This document shows, in pieces, positions 56,328-64,000 of a DNA stretch of 64,000 nt. Both the position numbers and the translations under genes were made by a program. Numbering within the stretch: position 1 is the first letter of the stretch; every line of letters starts with the position of its first letter. The notes under the pieces are model-generated. The model did not search any database. It was not told where the DNA came from and saw only the letters and a list, made by a program, of their open reading frames with translations. Source of the stretch: Jacaranda mimosifolia (lineage: Eukaryota; Streptophyta; Magnoliopsida; Lamiales; Bignoniaceae); NCBI GenBank assembly GCA_018894105.1, contig CM032125.1, positions 33,775,032-33,839,031 on the forward strand. Reading direction: 5' to 3'.

Positions 56328-56678
56328 TTAACTAACCATCTGACTAACTAGCAGCAAATTATATACAATACAATGGATATGCTTTATAAAGAAGCAAGCT
56401 ATTCGAAGAAACAGTCCATTTGCCGCCTCCACGAGGACGTAGAGGGTTAGAATGGTGTTCTTCTCGCCCAAACCTGAGGGGTCAGGTAGATTACGGAGAA
56501 GATAACGAAAGCGAAGTCTTTGGGGCTTACCATGAAAGTGGCGGAGAGAAACTACCACCACCGCAAGATCATTGAGATGCCGGAAAGTGAAGGTACTCAG
56601 GCATTTGGCTGGTGTTCTGGTGGTCTTTAGGGCGGCGCTGCTTACATCCGGTTCGTGCGCGCGGTTGATCTTCTCCAT
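56328..56678 (-). CDS. Hypothetical ORF, 116 codons, unrecognised
   Basis: Starts MEKINRAHEPDVSSAALKTT. The first 50 codons are less AT-rich than the flanks and end at an in-frame GTAAGC, a good donor site, so it may be the first exon of a lost or unrecognised gene. The remainder (RYLLRNLPDPSGLGEK and a hydrophobic tail) may be intron sequence. No family is recognised. Confidence 0.25.
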   Translation of the reverse strand: MEKINRAHEPDVSSAALKTTRTPAKCLSTFTFRHLNDLAVVVVSLRHFHGKPQRLRFRYLLRNLPDPSGLGEKNTILTLYVLVEAANGLFLRIACFFIKHIHCIVYNLLLVSQMVS

Positions 56679-56699
56679 GGAGAGTACTTAAAATGTGAT

Positions 56700-56847
56700 C
56701 ACTTGATGAACCAATTCCGGCTGGCATCTTTTATTAATTTTTTGGTTGGTTTCTGCTTAAAGCTGTACAAAGGTAGAGAGAGATGATGGTTTTCAAGTGA
56801 GTTGTTAAGCAAATATATCTTTATTTTCCTTTCAAAACTTTCATTTG

Positions 56848-56879
<32 letters not shown>

Positions 56880-58759
56880 TATATTTTATTATTATTTTAA
56901 CAATAAAAAAACCATTCAAATATATCTTCATTTTTCTTTCAAAACTTTCATTTGATAATATATACATACATATATATATATTATTTTATTATTATTTTAA
57001 CAATAAAAAAACCATTCAATTCTATTTTTACCGCAAAAATTCAATCAAAAAATATTGATTTGATTGTTATAGTAAAAAATGACTACCCAAAACATAATCA
57101 ATCATATCAAAACACAATTTTTACATTCTCCAATAATTTATTCTCTCAAAATACCTAATAAAATCACACAAAAAACATAATCAAACATTTCTTGAGTTTT
57201 ATTACTATCTCAGTTAAAGAATGTTATTATATTGGTTCATGTTGGACATGGATTTGTGCAGTTTAACTCTCACAGTTGGGGTTATGAAGAAAAATTATGA
57301 AATTTGGTAGAACAAAGAATGATTGCCAGGAAAATTCCTTGCACAGATTGTCCAAATTATATCTGTGGACAGAGTTTAGTTCGAACCCGCCTGTGATGAT
57401 AGCTCTTCAAAATCGATATATTTAGAACTTATCTATAACATAGAATAAAAAATAAAAAATAAAAAAAAATTGAAATATGGAATTGAAATCACATTGAGAA
57501 TCTCGATATATTGTTTGAAATCCAAAATATGGGACTTCTTAATTCTTATAATTCATAACTCAATTCACACACAATAAAGAATAAAAAGAAAAAGGGATAA
57601 GAGACAGAAAAAGAAAAAGAATGAAGAAAAGAGATTTTAACATTGTGATTGCTTGTGGAGCAATACCGCATTTTGCCTCTTTAAAAACACGAGAAACGAA
57701 TGAAGATGCGTTTGCTTGTGAACCGTTTCTCAATCTTAGGGGCCGCTGTCTTAGAGATAGTTTTCTGAGAATTACAGTAAAACTTTCTCTTTTCCTTACC
57801 CCATCATCTCTCTTGAGTTTACAAAAGCTTTTTAATTTAATAAATTAAAAATTAATTTGTACTTTTTTAAAAAAATTAAATGTGAAGTTAACCCAATAAA
57901 ATAATTAAATTTTACCAACTTTATTTTGACAAAAATGATTTTTTTTAAAAAAAATTCATATTTTTTTTCCTCCATTAATAATGGACAATGTAAAATAATA
58001 GCATATTTTATGCATTAATTTGGGATGATATATAATATTTTGAAATATTCTCAAAATTATTAAAAAATAAAAAAATCCAACCATACCCAATTAATTAAAA
58101 AATTGTAGAAATATTGTTGGGAAAAAATTATTTTTTTTTCCCAGACCAACTTGGAATTCACTAAGTTAATTCATAGTATATTGTTTAAAAATATTAAGTT
58201 ATATTCAGTTTATTAAATTTACAAATTAATTTTATTTTTTAAAAAGATATTATAAGTCTCAAATAAATCCACAACACAAAAACTTATAAAACAATTCTAT
58301 TCTCTCAAATAAATCTCACAAATAATCTCACAACCATTCACAATCTCACATCATATCATTGCATCAAATTATTCTAATCATTATATTTTATCTCACAATC
58401 ATTCACAACGTCATTTTTTCTTTTTTATTTCTCATATCTCTCAAATATTAAAATAATCAAAAAAATTTAAGAACATGAAAAATGAGATATGGCCTTACAT
58501 GCAATCGCAACCTTACAATCTATTGCTTATTATTCTACAATTATTATCCTTGGAAAAAATGCTGGTCAGCACGAGTTTGGGCAGCGGTAGCACCCAACTA
58601 CCCCACTAATTTTTCCTCATTGACTCGTACTTCGAAAGTCTTCTCAAGGTATCTCATTATTTCTCAACAATTTAACAAGGAAGAGTCTTTCAACTCTATT
58701 CTTGATTAAAAAATAAAATCAATCGTAATATCAAACTAATTACTAGCTAGCCAACAATG

Positions 58760-58795
<36 letters not shown>

Positions 58796-60007
58796 ATCCT
58801 CAATTTTTATAATATTTCAGAAAAAATCCGAACTTCCACTAAATATATAATAAGATGAAAAATAATCTTAAAGTTAACACTTGGTGATCTGGGACTTAGA
58901 AAATCACAAGGGATACATATGGATTATTTTAGAAGGCAATGAAGTCCAAAGAACACCAATGCAATAAACACGGTTGGGGAATTTAATTCAATCATCTTGA
59001 AATATGATTTTTCGTATGTGGGTGTGTAAACATAAAACTTGAAAAGCAATGCATAGGGGCAGACTTTGCAGATAAATTAATGACGACTTGAAAACACGAA
59101 AAAATGTCAATTAAAACATTGATTCTCTTCAACAAATTACATAAAAATTACTGTTTACACTAATACTATGATGTTAAACTCGCTGATCTCTTTCCTTTTG
59201 GCAGATGCCTTTGCAGCTTCTTTTCCTCCTTTGGAATAAAGGTCCGCGCCAAACTCCTTAGTTTCCTCAGCAGGAGCAGCTTAGTCTCCAACCCTTACAC
59301 CAAATTAAAGTTTTCCTGTGAGCGAGTTTTGCGAGAACAACGTCTTACCACACTTGCTAGTATTGGGGTAAAGATATGATCACCGCGCACTCGGCTTCTA
59401 CTAAACAGCGGCCACGAATAAACTTTAACATCGTCTTTTCTCAAGTGATGATTTCCGAAGATGTAGGACTTGTCCGGGATCTAGGAACTCAGGCAGATTC
59501 AGATCTGAGAGTGTAACTGAAATTGGTCGATCTTGTGTGTGCATGTGAGTGAGAGAGAGAGAGAGAGAGAGAGATGGGGGGGGGGGGGGGATGATATACA
59601 CGGGAATTCTCAAAAAGGGAAGAACAAAGAGATGGTTGGTAATAAGTCGTTTCATTGGCACTAAAACGACGTGGTTTTGAAATAAACACTATTTTGAAAG
59701 AAGGAAAAAAGGTCCCATGCCTATTTATTTTTCCAACTTGCCCTGTGAGGCAACCCAGTCAGCAGCACTGGCTTGATTCGATAATTTGCATTTTTTATTT
59801 TTCGCTATTTTGCTGGGAGGAACCGAAAAAACAAAAACCGACGAACTATAGTTTATTGTGCATTCAAAAATATTATTAACAAAAAGTGGTGAAAGAGCCA
59901 GTGACAAACACCCTGGCTTGCTAACAACAACCGTAGAAAATATATTTCTGGCTTATTACAATTGTGGAAAATCCTACCACAGAGGCCGCCAGCCAGCTGC
60001 TGGCATC
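56700..60007. other. Intergenic with microsatellites
   Basis: Two similar blocks of about 90 bp ('ctttcaaaactttcatttgata', AT run, 'caataaaaaaaccattcaa') lie at about 56830-56920 and 56935-57020. Others: an aat run at 58761-58790; a ga run at 59549-59573 followed by 15 G's to 59590; and at about 59419-59467 a piece also found at 18251-18300, next to the four-TM relics. No gene was recognised in 57.1-59.4 kb. Confidence 0.45.
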
Positions 60008-60556
60008 TCATGAGCATTGCCAATATCTTTGGAGAACAGCCGCAACCAGTGCGAAGAAGAAAACGGTGGAGACTACAATCCTCAGCCACATCGGGGAGGG
60101 GATTATAATTGCGAGAAAGAACGCAGCGGCAAAACAAGCTATTCCGATTTTCCTGAGCAGAGTGGCAAATCTGCCACCGGGACCGATGAGGAATTTCTCG
60201 ACATAGGTAGTGGCAAAAGCACAATTAAGCGCAAGGGAGAAGAAGTGAAAGGAGAGGGGGAAGTACTGAGGAAGATGTTTTTGCCCATTTTGCAACTGGA
60301 GAAATAGCAGCAACGACTCCACTGCAGATGTAAAGCAGAGAGTAAGAAGTGTAGTTGAGAATTTATAATTGGGCGGAGGAAGAATACCGTCGGAGGGTGG
60401 TGGTCCGGCGGGCAGACGACCACTCTCGACGTCCGGAGTACTTTGCCGGCTTTGCAGCAGCAGCAATAATCTTCGTACGAGTTGGGCAGGAATATCAAGT
60501 GCTCCTTTTATCTTTTGCATCACAAAGTGGATGAATTGAGCAGATTTGGAATCCAT
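60008..60556 (-). CDS. Small four-transmembrane protein, family copy D
   Basis: The 182-aa product begins MDSKSAQFIHFVMQKIKGAL. The polar linker at about 37-62 is Pro/Ser-rich (SRQSTPDVESGRLPAGPPPS). Conserved strings are NYKFSTTLLTLCFTSAVES (TM1 start), YFPLSFHFFSLALNCAFATT (TM2), GGRFATLLRKIGIACFAAAF (TM3) and IIPSPMWLRIVVSTVFFFAL (TM4). The frame is intact and intron-free. It is the only intact copy on the minus strand. Its 3' flank is duplicated at 18.25-18.42 kb, so relics there came from this copy or a close relative. Function unknown. Confidence 0.7.
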   Translation of the reverse strand: MDSKSAQFIHFVMQKIKGALDIPAQLVRRLLLLLQSRQSTPDVESGRLPAGPPPSDGILPPPNYKFSTTLLTLCFTSAVESLLLFLQLQNGQKHLPQYFPLSFHFFSLALNCAFATTYVEKFLIGPGGRFATLLRKIGIACFAAAFFLAIIIPSPMWLRIVVSTVFFFALVAAVLQRYWQCS

Positions 60557-60616
60557 ATCCGGTCCAGTAGCTGCTCTGGAGAATGTTTTTGAATGAATAA
60601 CAAGTGGGGAATGGGG

Positions 60617-60632
60617 ATTAAATACTAATTGG
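60617..60632 (-). promoter_or_regulatory. CCAAT and TATA-like strings before copy D
   Basis: On the minus strand ccaat is followed by agtatttaatc, with the TATA-like tatttaat about 61 bp before the ATG at 60556. Position agrees with the other family members. Confidence 0.35.
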
Positions 60633-60639
60633 CAGAGGG

Positions 60640-61449
60640 GAGTTTCCCACTAGTTTAATGTTATTAGCTTCCATCGCACTGACGTCATGTAGTGTTTCCA
60701 TGAATATTTTTGGTTGTTTTCAATAGTCATAGAAAAGCACGTGGCAATTTCAAATTATCTGAATGACGAAAGGGGGAAACACGGGGGTAAGTGTAATTTA
60801 TTTATTAGATGGTGGTAAATATATTTTTGTATATTTTTTAGATTTTTGTTGATGTTTTAAAAGAAATAATTTTTATAAGTTAGATAAATATTTTATTTAA
60901 TCATATTGTTGTTGATGAATGATGATTGATAGTTCAAAGATTTTTAATGTTATCTACTGAAAAAATTATATCATTCAATCGTTATATAAATGTAATTAAT
61001 TATGCATAAATATAATATTTGACAAAGTGTAAAAAGGTCAATGTGAAAAGTTTTTATACGAAAAAAATGACAAAAGGAAAAAGAAAAAAAGATGAACGTA
61101 TCATGAGAATGTATAAAAGAATTTTTTTTCAAAAAATAAAATGTGATGAATACAAAAATTTTATAAATTTAATTTTGTAAAATTTAAAATACTGCATAAA
61201 AATAGATTCGAAGATGAGCAGGCAAAAAATAAAATTTTAAATTATTTATCAGCAATTCCCGTAATGATAACTATATCAAAGGCAAACATCAAGAGGACAT
61301 TTATAATTTCAAAAATTATAGATGACTTTTTTTTATAAATGAGAACCAAAACGCAGGAGACCCGACGACATCACGCGGAATCAAATAACTATAGGTTCAT
61401 TACCATTATTTTTTTCGCTCGTTCCCTTACCACACCCACCCCCACACCC
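60640..61449. other. AT-rich intergenic, no gene seen
   Basis: Upstream flank of copy D, then AT-rich DNA with A tracts. All frames are closed. Confidence 0.45.
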
Positions 61450-61450
61450 T

Positions 61451-61474
61451 CGGCATTAGCCGAAGCTAATGCCG
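61451..61474. repeat. Perfect 10-bp hairpin with CGAA loop
   Basis: cggcattagc and gctaatgccg pair perfectly around a 4-nt loop. It stands in an unusually GC-rich patch (61360-61560) in AT-rich surroundings. No typical Helitron CTRR end follows at the expected distance. Confidence 0.7.
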
Positions 61475-61605
61475 CAGCTGACCCTTATGTCCATAGGCTT
61501 GTATCCTCGTAGACCAGTGAGCCAATAGGGACTCTCCATGTATGTGGTGTTAGCGTTTGCCTTCCCTAGCAAAATTGATTTTCACTAGTCAAAGAATCTT
61601 GATTT

Positions 61606-61638
61606 CACTATAATACCCTCTTTGCGGGTATTATAGTG
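61606..61638. repeat. Perfect 13-bp hairpin with 7-nt loop
   Basis: cactataataccc pairs with gggtattatagtg around tctttgc. A stem of this length is unlikely by chance at this spot. It is about 130 bp from the previous hairpin. Confidence 0.8.
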
Positions 61639-63207
61639 CTGCCATTGACTTATGGGTGGACACAAACTGATTCGCTGTACGAAGTTGCGTAACGTTGGTT
61701 AAGACTCCCAAACCGGTAACTTTGGTTTTACCACCCAAGATTTCCAATTTTCTTTTGTTTTTGCGCGCGTGTGTGTATGTGTTTTATAAATTGGATAGTC
61801 GGATTTTAGACTCTCAATGTAATAGATATTTATATTTGAATTCATGTCGTTCATATTTAGTTAGTATTTATAGATTTAAATAGATAATTATAAATAGTAT
61901 ACTAGCATATTTACTTTAATTTAAATTTTCTATTTTATATTCGTGTTTAATTTTTTATCTATTTTATAAATATATAACATATATTAAGAATTTTTTTTAT
62001 AAAAAAATTTGATTAAAAATTAAATATACTTAATATATATATATATATATACACATCAAATTAAAATAAAAGATGAAACAAAGAATAAAATAAATAATTC
62101 AAAATTCACTCGCTCACCTTGCATTTTTTAAGGAATATCCACAATCGTTTCACCACAAGATGTTGACCATTCAGATTTATGAAAACTAATCGACCAGTAA
62201 ACCTCAAAATTTACTGGCGTCATTCTATCCACAGACTGGCATTTATTAAAATACCTTTTAATAAATAATCTATTTATGTATTGGCGGATATTTATCCCTC
62301 CATCTTGGATGGGATCTTCAACTGGATCTGGGTCCGGTCCGGTTCAATGTAAACATCAGATTTCAGGGAATTAGGAGCCCAGTGATACCACGTGGACCAG
62401 TGATAAGCCTAGGCAACGAAGTGGGGCTACTCATGTTTACTGTGTTGGCTCTTTAAAAAACAAACATCAATATTTTTATAATATTTTTAAATGTGTAGTA
62501 ATTAACTCTGTGGGGGTAAATGAAAGGATCGAATTGAAATAATGACATTATTCTCACACATCATATATATATATGTATAAAATTTTGAATTTGAATTTTA
62601 AAATTTTTTTAGTGTACATACATATATAAATAAAAAGTTAAAAATAAAAATGATTTTGATTAAAATTATATAGGATTTTGAGGTATTGATGCAAAATAAA
62701 TTGGATTAAAAATGGATCCAAGTTAATAGATTTAATATAATTGCCTAACTGGGTAAAAAGCAGGTTTGATAGGATCCAGATTTGTCCAACACTGAAGGGG
62801 ACACATGAAAAATTGGACCTTTGCTTTATTTCTTCTCTCTCTTCTCAGAGAGCCAAAGGTTGTGTTTGAGAGCGTTATGGGAGAACGCTGCTATTCCCCC
62901 AGAACAAACCAAACATTCCTAAAAATTTCCACTTCATTATTTATAAATTTTATTCCAAAAAAGTCCTTACCCAACCCTCATAATCTCAAACTTGCTTCTT
63001 CCTTCGCATTCTCCCATACCCATCTGCCAACACTGCTGCTATCCCTTTTCACGCCCCCCCCCCCCCCCCCCCCGCGCCACGCCGCCTCCTTCAGTGTACC
63101 CTTTCCCCCATAATAATAATAAAAATAATAATAATAATAGTAATAAGAGTAAGAATAATAAGAGCCCATATAAAATATTATAATTACAATTTTAATAATA
63201 ATAGCAA

Positions 63208-63251
<44 letters not shown>

Positions 63252-64000
63252 TTGGACAAACAAACAAATCAACAAAATATTAAAATAAAATTCACTTAAT
63301 TATTTAAATAATTATTACAAACTTACAATACAGTTATATCCATATATACACAATATATTTTATTATTATCATTACAATTAAAAAAAATCATTAAAATCCA
63401 ATTTCACCTCCCAACTCTAGCAAAAAAGCAATGGTTTGACACCTACAATATAAAATGCCCCCTACAAAATATAACCAAACATATCAAAACTTTTAAATTT
63501 TATTTTTTAACTATTTTTAAAATTATAATCAAATATCAATCACATTTCCCAATCTTTATTTCACATTCTCTCACCATTCTTTCATTATTCATTCTTTCAA
63601 AACACACAATAAACATATAATAAAATTAAACATAAAATATATCCAAATACTACCAATATATTTGAATTGGATTTTCTTAATTAAATTTGTGAAGAAGATA
63701 AGTTGTATTACATTGCACGCGCTAAATCACACGGTATTTTGAAATTTTAACTTTAGCTGTGTGGATTTCCAATAATATCCTTCTCATGAAAACCTGCTCT
63801 TTTTCCCTTTCTTTCTTTCTTTTTATTTTATTTTTTATTTTTTAATGGGACTAAAATGACTCTCTGTAATTATATAAATATAGAAGGATGGTGTGGTGAT
63901 TTACTAATTCAAAACTGATTTTTTTTTTTCATTTGAAAATAAAACTAATGTGCTTATTCTTTATACATTCTTCAAATATTTTCTCAAATAATTTTTTACC
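61639..64000. other. Intergenic to window end, with MITE relic and microsatellites
   Basis: A relative of the MITE at 11325 seems to lie at 61880-62100 (ends with 'aagaataaaataaataattc'). A run of 20 C's is at 63054-63073; aat/aag-type trinucleotide runs lie at about 63111-63160 and 63200-63248. The frames at 62805-63113 and 62978-63259 run through these microsatellites and are not supported as genes. Confidence 0.45.

Noticed and set aside
61451..61500. Helitron 3' terminus
   Set aside because: The hairpin is suitable, but no CTRR end or A/T target follows within about 15 bp.
62805..63259. ORFs with poly-Pro, poly-Ile or poly-Asn tracts
   Set aside because: They are translations of the C-run and aat microsatellites.

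Overview
The window is nuclear DNA from a flowering plant, almost certainly a eudicot. It is very AT-rich between genes, plant-type GT-AG introns can be followed at many junctions, and it holds plant transposable elements: Ty3/gypsy Tat-lineage, Ty1/copia, CACTA, Mutator-like, a LINE remnant, a tRNA-derived SINE and MITE-like repeats. Nothing bacterial or organellar was seen. I cannot name the species.

Intact-looking host genes are few. The clearest are four copies of one small, unrecognised four-transmembrane protein family (about 179-186 aa) at 9811-10350 (+), 27123-27683 (+), 45876-46427 (+) and 60008-60556 (-). A cluster of broken copies lies in both orientations at 18.1-19.3 kb. The four copies share their N-terminus, their hydrophobic blocks and an AT-rich TATA-like element about 50-70 bp before the ATG.

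Layout. 0-2.1 kb: AT-rich DNA with MITE-like repeats. 2.1-2.8 kb: a segment repeated at 54.7-55.5 kb. 2.8-8.7 kb: a decayed copia element with LTR end, primer-binding site, gag, protease and integrase pieces, interrupted by CACTA-type sequence. 8.7-17.4 kb: one four-TM gene and mostly non-coding DNA. 17.4-18.1 kb: a histidinol dehydrogenase pseudogene fragment (-), followed by four-TM relics to 19.3 kb. 19.3-27 kb: non-coding, with a degenerate ~165-bp tandem array and a Mutator-like element with long inverted repeats. 27-32 kb: a four-TM gene, a SINE with perfect target duplications, and an eight-exon TIC32-like short-chain dehydrogenase pseudogene with a recent 268-bp exon duplication. 32.1-45.4 kb: two copies of a non-coding repeat, the second split by a young, complete 10,787-bp Tat-lineage retrotransposon (34052-44838).

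The retrotransposon has 772-bp LTRs differing at 10 sites, a perfect ATTTT target duplication, a PBS and a PPT. Its gag-pol frame has protease, RT, gypsy RNase H and a second RNase H, then one in-frame TAG before the integrase. A 66-bp tandem repeat follows, then an antisense three-exon gene that splices in frame to about 767 aa and has its own TATA box.

45.5-64 kb: a four-TM gene with a repeat-rich upstream region; a run of three unrelated gene fragments in one orientation (cold-shock domain, NOP2-type rRNA methyltransferase, MIF/MDL-like), probably captured by a transposon; a decayed FAR1/MULE-type gene (-); the second copy of the 2.1-kb duplication carrying a LINE tail; a MITE; and the fourth four-TM gene. 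The last 3 kb hold two perfect hairpins and microsatellites. Apart from the retrotransposon's own genes, I see no neighbouring genes that form a pathway.
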